Source: Chitinophaga caeni (GTDB lineage: Bacteria; Bacteroidota; Bacteroidia; Chitinophagales; Chitinophagaceae). Taken from it: a stretch of DNA of 64,000 nt. The DNA lies in NCBI RefSeq assembly GCF_002557795.1, contig NZ_CP023777.1, positions 5,155,001 to 5,219,000 on the forward strand, read 5' to 3'. The notes under the pieces are model-generated. The model worked only from the letters and a program-made list of their open reading frames with translations, searched no databases and was not told the DNA's origin. This document shows positions 17,863-25,645 of this stretch, one piece after another (within the stretch, counting starts at the first letter, position 1; every line of letters starts with the position of its first letter). The position numbers and the translations under genes were made by a program.

Positions 17863-18035
17863 GTGGAAAAAACATTTGATTAGAATTTATCCGTTCCAAA
17901 GATAACGGATGCTTTCTAATCAACAAAATTATTCCGTTTTGTTAACAACAATTATGTTCCATAATTTCGGCTTATGCCCGGTTGGGCCGTTTTAATCAGT
18001 ACGTATGAGTTTTGGTAAACGTTTGTTGGAAGCCC
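17746..18035. repeat. Direct repeat A1 (290 bp) of the symE-xre divergent block
   Basis: Aligned without gaps to 18088-18377 at a constant offset of 342 bases. It covers part of symE, the divergent promoter region and the first codons of xre. The copies are similar but not identical; the symE part differs most. Confidence 0.75.
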
Positions 18036-18204
18036 ACAAAACATTGCTCACCGTGATCTCTAGCTGGTCGCCGATCTGGAACCCAGCCTGTGCCAACCAG
18101 ACCGCGCTCAGGTTCAGCCACGGTAAATATTTATCGGCCCTGTCGCGCGGATGCGCTTTTGTACCTAGCTTTACCAGGCGAAACTTGTTGACTTTGCGCA
18201 CCAT
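17992..18204 (-). CDS. SymE-like type I toxin, C-terminus replaced
   Basis: 70 residues. The core RLVKLGTKAHPRDR, KYLPWLNLSAVWLAQAGFQI and GDQLEITVSNV fits the SymE family (AbrB-like fold, SOS-induced endoribonuclease in E. coli, normally held down by an antisense RNA). After SNV the frame runs through the antisense of a truncated xre start (LWASNKRLPKLIRTD), so the natural last residues are missing. Divergent from xre. Activity is doubtful, but the conserved core is intact. Confidence 0.6.
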   Translation of the reverse strand: MVRKVNKFRLVKLGTKAHPRDRADKYLPWLNLSAVWLAQAGFQIGDQLEITVSNVLWASNKRLPKLIRTD

Positions 18205-18377
18205 ATGGAAAAAACATTTAATTAGAACTCATCCGTTCCAAAAATAACGTATGAGCTCTAATCAACAAAATTATTCCGTTTTGTTAACAACAATTATGTT
18301 CCATAATTTCGGCTTATGCCCGGTTGGGCCGTTTTAATCAGTACGTATGAGTTTTGGTAAACGTTTATTGGAAGCCC
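18088..18377. repeat. Direct repeat A2 (290 bp) of the symE-xre divergent block
   Basis: Second copy, in front of the intact xre gene. It ends ten codons into xre. Confidence 0.75.
18292..18308. promoter_or_regulatory. Inverted repeat upstream of xre (operator candidate)
   Basis: AATTATG, TTC, CATAATT: a perfect 7-bp inverted repeat, present also in repeat A1 at 17950-17966. A TTTTG box about 20 bases before TAATTTCG suggests it overlaps the xre promoter, so XRE could repress itself and symE. Inferred from position. Confidence 0.45.
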
Positions 18378-18676
18378 GCAAAAAGAAAGGTATCAGCCAG
18401 GAAGAGATGGCCTCTCACCTCGGTACTAAAGGGCCTGCTATCGGTAGATATGAGCGGGATGAGATGAAGCCGTCCATTGATGCAGCTACAAAAATGGCGA
18501 AGGTGCTGGGCGTATCGCTCGATTGGCTTGTCGGCATCACCGATATGGAGCTGGATGCCGCCACCCTCGGCAGGATACAAGATATCAATAAACTGTCCCC
18601 AAAAGACAAAGAACTCGTGTTCGAGTTCCTCGATTCTTTTATCGCCAACAGGAAAATTAAAAACGTATTGCAATAA
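18347..18676 (+). CDS. XRE-family HTH regulator
   Basis: 109 residues. Residues 1-65 are a Cro/C1-type HTH: MSFGKRLLEARKKKGISQEE, then ASHLGTKGPAIGRYERDEMK and PSIDAATKMAKVLGVSLDWL. The tail (RIQDINKLSPKDKELVFEFL) is a dimerisation helix common in bacteroidete XRE proteins. Two bases separate its stop from the next gene, so the two form an operon on the plus strand, against the direction of the toxin genes around it. Confidence 0.9.
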   Translation: MSFGKRLLEARKKKGISQEEMASHLGTKGPAIGRYERDEMKPSIDAATKMAKVLGVSLDWLVGITDMELDAATLGRIQDINKLSPKDKELVFEFLDSFIANRKIKNVLQ

Positions 18677-18678
18677 AT

Positions 18679-19437
18679 ATGTTCGGGTTCTTTCGTAAAT
18701 CTACAAAAGCTAAATGCCCTATTCCTGAAGAGAACAGGATATGGATGGAAGACGCATTCAAATGGCTGATAAGCGAGTTTAAAAAAGATAAAATTATTTC
18801 CCGCAAGATATTAAGGCCATCTAACGAAGATTTCCCCTTCCAGTTTAATCAGTCTGAAGAAGATGCCTATATTCTGCTACCAGTCATTGCCGAACAAATG
18901 GAAGTTGAATCATCACAAATAGAACTTCGGTTTTATGACCAAACATTGGCAGAATTTTCCTCAGGCGCAGGAAAAATATTTTCACAACAAACGCCCGGCG
19001 AACAATATTCAGCTGGTACTTATAATACTAAAAAGAATGCAGGGAAATTTGTCATCTCAATAGAAGCTGCCCAATTAAAAAATACAGAAAGCCTCATCGC
19101 CACTTTAGCTCACGAGTTCGCTCACATTAAACTAATAGGAGAAAAAAGAATAAAACAAAATGATGAGTTCCTTACTGATTTAGTCACTGTCATTTTTGGC
19201 CTAGGCATTTTTAATGCCAATTCTTCATTCAGGTTTTATACAAATCAAGAAAGCTGGGGATATCGAAAACAAGGTTACCTGAGCCAGCAAGAATGGGGGT
19301 ACGCGCTAGCTCTATTCGCTCTTTTACGTGATAAAGATGAAAAAAAACCTCAGTGGATCAACTTTCTTGTTCCGAACATTAAATCTGATTTCAAAAAAAG
19401 CATGACATTCCTTACTGACAATAGCCCCATCCTTTAA
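18679..19437 (+). CDS. HExxH-motif protein in operon with XRE regulator
   Basis: 252 residues, no signal peptide. The centre has a gluzincin-like helix TLAHEFAHIKLIGEKR (about 143-158), followed by QNDEFLTDLVTVIFGLGIFN, which supplies a possible third zinc ligand (Glu or Asp). The C-terminal part reads YLSQQEWGYALALFALLRDK. I recall similar proteins beside polymorphic-toxin genes but not an assigned function. Two readings fit: an ImmA/IrrE-like protease that cleaves the XRE repressor, or an immunity/processing protein for a lost toxin. Confidence 0.6.
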   Translation: MFGFFRKSTKAKCPIPEENRIWMEDAFKWLISEFKKDKIISRKILRPSNEDFPFQFNQSEEDAYILLPVIAEQMEVESSQIELRFYDQTLAEFSSGAGKIFSQQTPGEQYSAGTYNTKKNAGKFVISIEAAQLKNTESLIATLAHEFAHIKLIGEKRIKQNDEFLTDLVTVIFGLGIFNANSSFRFYTNQESWGYRKQGYLSQQEWGYALALFALLRDKDEKKPQWINFLVPNIKSDFKKSMTFLTDNSPIL

Positions 19438-19439
19438 GT

Positions 19440-19624
19440 TTACCGTCGCCTTACAGGAAAGGATTGCCCGGGGCGCCATTGATGATCGTATCCAGAGCCA
19501 AGCAATAGCATCAATAAAAAAATCACAAACATAGCAAGCACTATGTAAAGAGGACGAAAAACAGCACGTTTTCGCCCTCCTTGATGTATTCCTGAAGCAG
19601 ACCAAACTACGAAGTATTATGTAA
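19440..19624 (+). pseudogene. Possible XRE C-terminal remnant
   Basis: A short plus-strand stretch, interrupted by one stop, that ends EDEKQHVFALLDVFLKQTKL, the form of the C-terminal helix of XRE regulators. No start and no HTH part. Weak. Confidence 0.35.
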
Positions 19625-19628
19625 TGAA

Positions 19629-19660
19629 AAAGCCCTGCATTTCTGCAAGGCTTTATTTTT
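19629..19660. terminator. Bidirectional terminator between convergent genes
   Basis: AAAGCC-C-TGCA pairs with TGCA-A-GGCTTT, followed by ATTTTT. Separates the XRE operon from the convergent lipoprotein gene. Confidence 0.65.
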
Positions 19661-19669
19661 GATTTCTGA

Positions 19670-20131
19670 CTATTTCAGTTTGTAAAACTGAACTTTGTCT
19701 CCACCTGTTTTATTTATTAAATAGTCTTCCGTAATCTTAATTACATCTATTTTACCCTCCTCGCTTTTCAGTATTGTTCCACCAGCATAGGTAAAACTCT
19801 GATGAAGTGGAATATCATAATATATCATTAAGTTTTCATCCTCTAATAGTTGAAGTTTGTTATATTCTAATGCTCCCCCGGGCTTATAAATAATTAGCTG
19901 TTGAATATCTCCACTTGTATCATAAATAGCTTTGCTCCTCAATGAATACTCAATATTATCAAGCTTAAAAACTGATTCATCAGAATAGTTGTAATTTTTG
20001 TCAACCATCTGGACGCCCATAAAAATCTCTACAACCTTTGTTTTTTTTTGAGCTTCACAACTTACAACAAATACCATCACAAGAACGGTTAACAGTAAGT
20101 TAATTGATTTTTTTGGTCGTTGGATATTCAT
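19670..20131 (-). CDS. Lipoprotein, immunity candidate
   Basis: 153 residues from MNIQRPKKS (an earlier ATG at 20149 would add six residues and is possible). Lipobox VFVVSC, then a beta-rich domain (KLDNIEYSLRSKAIYDTSGD). It overlaps the end of the read-through frame of the toxin tip at 20100-20933, the normal coupling of toxin and immunity genes. No family recognised. Confidence 0.6.
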   Translation of the reverse strand: MNIQRPKKSINLLLTVLVMVFVVSCEAQKKTKVVEIFMGVQMVDKNYNYSDESVFKLDNIEYSLRSKAIYDTSGDIQQLIIYKPGGALEYNKLQLLEDENLMIYYDIPLHQSFTYAGGTILKSEEGKIDVIKITEDYLINKTGGDKVQFYKLK

Positions 20132-20933
20132 TGCCTTCTCTTTTTTCAATTACTACTCTGATATGTCCAGGGTTTGTTTGACTTTTATTAGCTTGGTCTT
20201 GAATGGTATTCAAATGCTATGCGAATATGAAATTCCCGCCTACGTGTATCATTACTCCTGCAGCCACATCATCTTTATTTCTGCATCCCATATTTACGGA
20301 TGTCTGATTTGGTTCTGCATGAACAACTTCAGAGCCTTTCTGTGTTAACTTTAAAGCCTCCGTTCCATTTCCTTTGGGATAGCCTCCGTTCATTACTTTT
20401 CCAGTAAAATTATTTACGTTTCCATCTTTGGGCTCAAAGGCAACATTGGAAGCTGTAGAATTTCCCTGCTCAACGGTCCAAGCATCTCTTGTAACAGAAA
20501 ATTCCATTCTAAAATTAGCATCCTCTGTATCAGTTACTACGACTTTATACAAATCAACTTGGGTTGTGGCTCCACCGCTATATCCCAATACTCTTTGCTC
20601 CGCAGTTTGACCCGTTTTTTGTTTTGTAATTGTAACAATTGGATAAGCTGCTCTTCCGTCTGGATCTATTTTGTTGAAAGGATTATTATCAGTAAACACA
20701 TATGGAGATTGGAGAGAGAACTCTTCAGCTAATGGGTCAACAGCATGCCACCTACCTATCTGCGGGTCATACATCCTCGCTCCATAATCATACCACTCTA
20801 ACCCACTGCCAGCGAACTCCTTATTCTGCAATTCCTTCACATTGTATTGGAACTTATTCTCCGGGCTATAGATCGCGTTGCTGGATATCCCCTTCATCGT
20901 CAACCCAAACGGATAATAATGCGTCTCCTCCAA
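20100..20933 (-). pseudogene. Orphan RHS tip of unknown activity, in-frame amber stop
   Basis: Opens with [16 protein letters not shown], then [19 protein letters not shown] and the core-ending motif [11 protein letters not shown]. The tip starts at about residue 95 and includes [18 protein letters not shown] and [23 protein letters not shown] lies at 20217-20219; the same frame then continues for 38 codons (QDQANKSQTNPGHIRVVIEK) to TAA at 20100, overlapping the immunity gene. That continuation has coding character, so I read the TAG as a nonsense mutation; if it is the natural end the tip is intact. The Cys/His motif could suggest a transpeptidase-like fold, but this is a guess. Confidence 0.65.
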
Positions 20934-20946
20934 GAATGATACATTA

Positions 20947-21576
20947 TTACTGCCGAACAGCAGGAGCGGTAATTTCGCTCCCCAATATTGCTGATTTTAA
21001 TCCTTCATAGAACATGCTATCACCGCTATTACCCTGGTCCCGCATTATATCCAAGCTCTCAAGAACTCTTGATTTCTCTTCTACTTTGGCTTTTATAAAA
21101 AACAAATCTGCAATCGCTTCCTTATCAGATTGATGCAGATTTATATACCTCAATACATCATCAATTATACCCAAATATTGTTCGTTCCTGCTTGCTGAAT
21201 CTCCTTGACTTTCTAACTCCATTGCCTTTAAGCTTTTAAGGTAAAAGTCCTTTTTATATGGCTTTTCGAACTTCTTTTCATCTAATGAATAAATAAACTT
21301 ATACCCAAGATCATATTCTTTAAGCAATATCAAAACCCTTATTTTCAAATTAACCATTTTAACATTATAATCGGGACAGTCATTAATATTTTTTTGAACA
21401 ATATGTAAGACAGTATCAAGCATCTCCTGATCTGCGTTCTGGTAATATTCATTCAATCGAGCATTAGCTTCCTCATACGCTTCTTTACATTTGCTTTTTT
21501 CAGATTTTATTTCCCCCTGGCAACCTGAACAAATTACCTTTAATACTAAAACAAAAAAAAATATATACATCTTCAT
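20947..21576 (-). CDS. Helical lipoprotein, immunity candidate
   Basis: 209 residues with lipobox (VICSGC) followed by a charged, all-helical TPR-like domain ([19 protein letters not shown], then [20 protein letters not shown]). Starts five bases after the toxin tail at 21582. Intact. No family recognised. Confidence 0.6.
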   Translation of the reverse strand: MKMYIFFFVLVLKVICSGCQGEIKSEKSKCKEAYEEANARLNEYYQNADQEMLDTVLHIVQKNINDCPDYNVKMVNLKIRVLILLKEYDLGYKFIYSLDEKKFEKPYKKDFYLKSLKAMELESQGDSASRNEQYLGIIDDVLRYINLHQSDKEAIADLFFIKAKVEEKSRVLESLDIMRDQGNSGDSMFYEGLKSAILGSEITAPAVRQ

Positions 21577-21581
21577 ATGAG

Positions 21582-21935
21582 CTATTTTTTAGGAGCAGTC
21601 CACTTGTGATTAAATGTTTTGGGTATAGGAATAACCGGGTGAACGACTACTGGTGTCATTAGATTAGATGAGCTCTCTACCCAAAATCCTCCACTAATTT
21701 TCACATTAGACAAGCTTTTTGATGGGCTTAAATCCGATGCTGGAATAGTTGTTCCCCCAGAACTGGATGTTGTACCTGTCTCATATATGTAAGCGCCGTT
21801 TCCACCGGGGCATTCCCCGTTTCCATCGTGGCTGTATACATGCTGAAATCCGTCTGCTCCGTCAGTACCACCCGCACGTTGCCCTGGGTAAAGCCGCTCA
21901 ATCTTCATCTTTACGGCAGTTCCTTCCTATGCCAC
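21582..21935 (-). pseudogene. RHS core scrap and toxin-tail fragment
   Basis: The stretch near 21780-21890 encodes an RHS core piece, GNVRVVLTEQTDFSMYTATM then NAPVETAL, matching the complete RHS gene, but in a different frame from the 108-codon ORF that covers it. Downstream, in that ORF's frame, a Ser/Gly-rich tail (SPSKSLSNVKISGGFWVESS to NHKWTAPKK) runs to the stop. A frame jump between core and tail marks it as broken. Upstream, near 21910-21960, a short frame (SAGGCFGNSKGGIG) may belong to another lost tip. Confidence 0.6.
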
Positions 21936-22055
21936 CTTTACTATTTCCAAAGCAACCTCCAGCAGAAAGATACTGCCAATGAAGAAAACGAGCACTGCAA
22001 AGTCGTCAGATAAAAAATCTTCTGTCTTAATAAAACTCTATATACTTTAAAATTA

Positions 22056-22082
22056 AAAAATCGGAGTGAAAGCCCGATTTTT
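22056..22082 (-). terminator. Terminator after the 22131 gene
   Basis: AAAAATCGG pairs with CCGATTTTT across an 8-9 base loop. Lies between the minus-strand gene at 22131 and the RHS scrap. Confidence 0.65.
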
Positions 22083-22130
22083 ATGATTTACACAGTTTTT
22101 GAGATAGTGTCATTTAATTTCATTCAGTAG

Positions 22131-22637
22131 CTATAGCTGGTCTGACATTTCTCCTGTATCTATGTTAATTCTAAAAGGAATACCTAAACCCGGATAGGGG
22201 TCTGCAAAATAAATAACGAACGAAGTTTCCCAGCCCTTTCCGAATAACCGGTTTATTATTCTTGGTTTTGTATTATCAACAAGCTGAACAATAATGTTCT
22301 TGTTACCGTTATTATCTATCAGTCCAACATATTGCCTTACCCAACGACAAAAGAATGTTTTGGTGTCAACATTTGTTTTTCTTATCTCGTTATACTTGTT
22401 GTTGAAAATCTTTTCTGCTTTTATTATGTCGTCTTTTGTTGGTGTATACCTGGACTGTAAGTTTCTCATTTCAATCCCAACAACATAATCCTTATTAAAA
22501 ACTACTCCCTTTTCATTGTAATAAGCAGGAAGATGTATTACAGTAAATTGATGTGATGAATCAAGACTGCTATCTTGTGCTTTGCTCATTAAACTTATGC
22601 TCAAATTGATTGATAATAGCAATATATAAACTCTCAT
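22131..22637 (-). CDS. Secreted protein of unknown function, immunity candidate
   Basis: 168 residues with a cleavable signal (LSISLMSKAQ). The rest has RWVRQYVGLIDNNGNKNIIV and FADPYPGLGIPFRINIDTGE, with no family recognised. Six bases downstream of the DUF1493-like gene, so probably cotranscribed. Confidence 0.6.
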   Translation of the reverse strand: MRVYILLLSINLSISLMSKAQDSSLDSSHQFTVIHLPAYYNEKGVVFNKDYVVGIEMRNLQSRYTPTKDDIIKAEKIFNNKYNEIRKTNVDTKTFFCRWVRQYVGLIDNNGNKNIIVQLVDNTKPRIINRLFGKGWETSFVIYFADPYPGLGIPFRINIDTGEMSDQL

Positions 22638-22643
22638 AATTTA

Positions 22644-22880
22644 TCAATAATAAACAAATGGAATTGGCGAAGGGTCTTCTGGTTCATCATACTTGGTAAT
22701 GTAAAAATAATCAATATTTACATTATAGCGTTTCCTAAATGCTAAAATTAGCGCTTCTCCATCATCACCGGTCAGGCCAAGGTCATTCTCAATAGAAGTA
22801 TCCAAAGTAATTGAAACTTCATATCTTCTTGACTGTTCATGTATAAAAGCAACCAAATCTTAAAATGCTTCTTGATGCAT
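22644..22880 (-). pseudogene. DUF1493-like (acyl-carrier-like) gene, nonsense codon near start
   Basis: From ATG at 22878-22880 the frame reads MHQEAF, TAA (22860-22862), then DLVAFIHEQSRRYEVSITLD and SIENDLGLTGDDGEALILAF, the acyl-carrier-like helix pattern of DUF1493. After the stop a TTG (22854-22856) could restart a 70-residue protein that keeps the conserved core, so a product is possible. DUF1493 genes are common near polymorphic toxins. Confidence 0.6.
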
Positions 22881-23148
22881 TTTTTTATCTTTACAAAGTA
22901 CCTGCGGCATTAGGAACCGGCATCTTATAGTATTTACAAACCTAAACTGATCGTTTGTAGGCATGTTGACAAATTTTGTCAAATAAAACTGATAAGTAGC
23001 ATTACCATGGCAACCCTATTTAATATGATCGATACTTACCTGCGGGACTGCAAAGCGCATAAAGTATATGCTAAATAACAAAACCCGCACTCCATATTGT
23101 GCACGCTTCGTAGAGGTATTCAACTTTTCATTTTATAATCAAATCGAT

Positions 23149-23547
23149 TTATTTTATTGCGGAGCCATATTTACCAAAGGAGTTTAAAAGAAAACGGAGA
23201 TTAATTACTAAATAAACGGCTAAAAGCAGAAGTGCCCAAGGCTGAAATTCTGGTGTGGAAACACTAAAACCTCCAAATGACAAAGAATAAGACTCTGTCC
23301 TAATTTCTAATGTGAACGACGCTAAATTTAAGGTACAAAGCAATAAAATGATTCCTGTAAACAAAATCGCTAAACGATAGCTGAAAAGGAACATCAAAAG
23401 ATTAATTAATACTAGAATCGCTGCTATACCATTTCTAACCCTAGCAAGATATGTGATATTCAAAATACGCCACCATCCGATCGTCACAAGTACAAGTACA
23501 ACAGCGAATGGAAGTATCCGAATTAATCTTTTTAATTTAATACTCAT
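23149..23547 (-). CDS. Four-TM membrane protein, immunity candidate
   Basis: 132 residues, almost all hydrophobic: segments at about 10-30, 40-58, 60-78 and 103-122, with a polar loop (LEIRTESYSLSFGGFSVSTP) between the third and fourth. No family recognised. No toxin tip remains directly upstream. Inferred immunity protein by size and setting. Confidence 0.55.
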   Translation of the reverse strand: MSIKLKRLIRILPFAVVLVLVTIGWWRILNITYLARVRNGIAAILVLINLLMFLFSYRLAILFTGIILLLCTLNLASFTLEIRTESYSLSFGGFSVSTPEFQPWALLLLAVYLVINLRFLLNSFGKYGSAIK

Positions 23548-23688
23548 ATCTAAAAATTTACCAAGATCAAAAACTAAAAGAAACAGCTACCTGAATCATC
23601 TGTTGCGTTCATCCAAGTAGCATTCATTAGTATTCTTCTAAAATGAGTTGTTAAGAAATTTAAACAGCTTTTTAGTCACCCCCTAATA

Positions 23689-24150
23689 TCACCTTTGCTT
23701 TTTCTTATAATAAGGTATAAACTCTTGTATATAGCAAGCTTTATCAGTTTTAAATATGCCTTTCTCAAATGCTTCTCTATGTAATTCTGGTAGCTTCTTA
23801 AATTTTTTCATTCGAAGTTTATCAACTTTCTTGAGAGTTCGAAAATCATAAGTACCGCTTAACATCATCACAACCTCAACTTCATCACATGTATCTACAA
23901 ACGCTATTGTTACCTGCTCAAATCCAACATCCCTAAATAATATTTTTTTCACGGAAACAGGGATGTCTATTTGGAAAAAACCATTTGAATCTGTTCTACC
24001 AACTTCAACCGTATCATTAATCATGATTAACGCTAATGGTACTATTTCAAAATCATCAGAAATTACTCGCCCCTTGATTGTTTTATTTTGTGAATAAAGA
24101 CTAACTGTTGAAGCGGTGATTAAAATCAAGGTGATAATTAATTTCTTCAT
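23689..24150 (-). CDS. Secreted carboxypeptidase-regulatory-like protein, immunity candidate
   Basis: 153 residues from MKKLIITLILI (start chosen so that the signal peptide is normal; an upstream ATG at 24183 overlaps the toxin). After cleavage near LYSQ comes a CarboxypepD_reg-like beta sandwich (NKTIKGRVISDDFEIVPLAL, then VGRTDSNGFFQIDIP) and a Lys-rich helical tail. It follows the JAB toxin pseudogene by 16 bases. Either its immunity protein or a surface accessory. Confidence 0.65.
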   Translation of the reverse strand: MKKLIITLILITASTVSLYSQNKTIKGRVISDDFEIVPLALIMINDTVEVGRTDSNGFFQIDIPVSVKKILFRDVGFEQVTIAFVDTCDEVEVVMMLSGTYDFRTLKKVDKLRMKKFKKLPELHREAFEKGIFKTDKACYIQEFIPYYKKKQR

Positions 24151-24166
24151 CCTATCTTCAATCTTT

Positions 24167-25088
24167 TTACGGTATATATTCATGAGTATAATCGTATTCT
24201 CCTGATCTTACCTGGCCTGCAATTCTATACAAAATAATAAAACTTGCATTGGGTATTAATGGCTTCTGCCCTTTTAGACTTCTAACGTCTTGTGAAAGTC
24301 CCGGGTCAGATTGAGTTGCACCTAACTTACCATCAGGATGTGTATGAAAATTCTTGTAAAATATTATTACTAGAAAAATTATTCCCGTATTTTTTTTGTA
24401 GTTCTATGACATTACCAAATGGTTTATCTTATTCGTTGTTTACATATTTTCCTAATACCATATCAGTAACATTTTTGGAACCATCAGACGAATACGAATA
24501 GCCTTTGATTTCCTTTCCAACATACTCTGAAAGCTGTAATGTAAAAGATTTAACTCCATCAACTGACGGTTGCCCTTTTCCACCAACGGTAATAACGTTA
24601 TCATTTTTTTGAAAATTTATTCCGTCTTTTAGAATTCCTTTTTCTATTTCACCGATCGCTATTTTAGGCTTGCCATTTTTTTTAGTCTTAAGTACAACTT
24701 CGCCCTTTTTGTTTGTTTTTGATTTCAGTATTCTATCAGGATCATCATTTTTCTCACCTACTTGTTTTATCTCACCTGTTTTTTTATTCAGTATGTAATC
24801 CGTCAAACCATTGGGGTCTATTCTAATCATAGGATTATTCTGTACATAGTTGTATGAAGTTACCCAATAACGTTTTTGCGCCATCGGGTCAACAACATGC
24901 CATCTTCCGATCTGCTGGTCGTACATCCTGGCCCCATAATCATACCATTCAAGACCACTTCCGTTTGCGAACTCCTTACTCTGCAACTCTTTACCATTAT
25001 ACTGATACTTGTTCTCAGGACTGTAAATTGCTTTACTGCTAATCCCCTTCATCGTCAACCCAAATGGATAATAGTGCGTCTCCTCCAC
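24167..25088 (-). pseudogene. Orphan RHS tip with JAB-like protease toxin, two disruptions
   Basis: Opens with [16 protein letters not shown], passes [19 protein letters not shown] and the core-ending motif [12 protein letters not shown], then a tip. TAA at 24429-24431 interrupts the frame, which continues as DKPFGNVIELQKKYGNNF. A second lesion, one extra T near 24346-24352, shifts the frame before the catalytic motif NFHTHPDGKLGATQSDPG (HxH plus Ser/Asp), the mark of JAB/MPN metalloproteases such as the JAB-like toxin families. The end is at 24167. Without the stop and shift it would be a normal tip; as it stands the catalytic part cannot be made. Confidence 0.85.
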
Positions 25089-25111
25089 GGCCCGAGACTA
25101 GAACTGCTCAA

Positions 25112-25642
25112 CTACTCAATATCTTTAGGATTTCCTCCACCCATTAGAAAGAATTTCCTGCATTGTGGGGAATTACACCCATAAAAATATGTCGTATCTT
25201 CATTTGAAATAGTAAAAAATGATCCTGCATTTACTCTATAGCTATAAAGGCTGCTGTCAATCTCTATCTGTCCTTTTATTTCGCATGGTAATACATAGTA
25301 TAAATAGGAGAAATCATGCATATTAATTGATTCTCCGCTTTTGATTATTGTTACAATTGATGCTGGCGATAAGCTCCAGTTTTTGCATTTAGAGACCATT
25401 ATATCATCTGGTGGAGCCTCGTTTAAGGTCCAGTTTGTAGATTTAACGTTTATGATGGAGTTGGGTTTAATCTCAATTTTTTTTGTAGTCTTTCCTTTCA
25501 CCAATGTATCATTCTTAGCGACTACACTTGTATCTTTCATCTTAGTATGATCCTGTTCCTTTTTTAAGGTACGTGGCTTGACCTTACAAGAGATTAGTAT
25601 ATTGAGCAAGCTTATAAGAAGAATTAAGAAGTTCAGTTTCAT
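25112..25642 (-). CDS. Lipoprotein, presumed immunity to the amidase tip
   Basis: 176 residues, lipobox NILISC. Lys/Thr-rich linker, then a beta-rich domain (NVKSTNWTLNEAPPDDIMVS, later TYFYGCNSPQCRKFFLMGGG). It starts three bases after the stop of the complete RHS gene. The RHS tip is a peptidoglycan amidase, which acts in the periplasm, and a lipoprotein is placed to block it there. Function inferred; no family recognised. Confidence 0.7.
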   Translation of the reverse strand: MKLNFLILLISLLNILISCKVKPRTLKKEQDHTKMKDTSVVAKNDTLVKGKTTKKIEIKPNSIINVKSTNWTLNEAPPDDIMVSKCKNWSLSPASIVTIIKSGESINMHDFSYLYYVLPCEIKGQIEIDSSLYSYRVNAGSFFTISNEDTTYFYGCNSPQCRKFFLMGGGNPKDIE

Positions 25643-25645
25643 AAA

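Noticed and set aside
14844..24431. Stop-codon recoding or programmed readthrough as the reason for the in-frame stops
   Set aside because: TAG, TGA and TAA are all involved, no common context is seen, frameshifts occur in the same modules, and housekeeping genes end normally.
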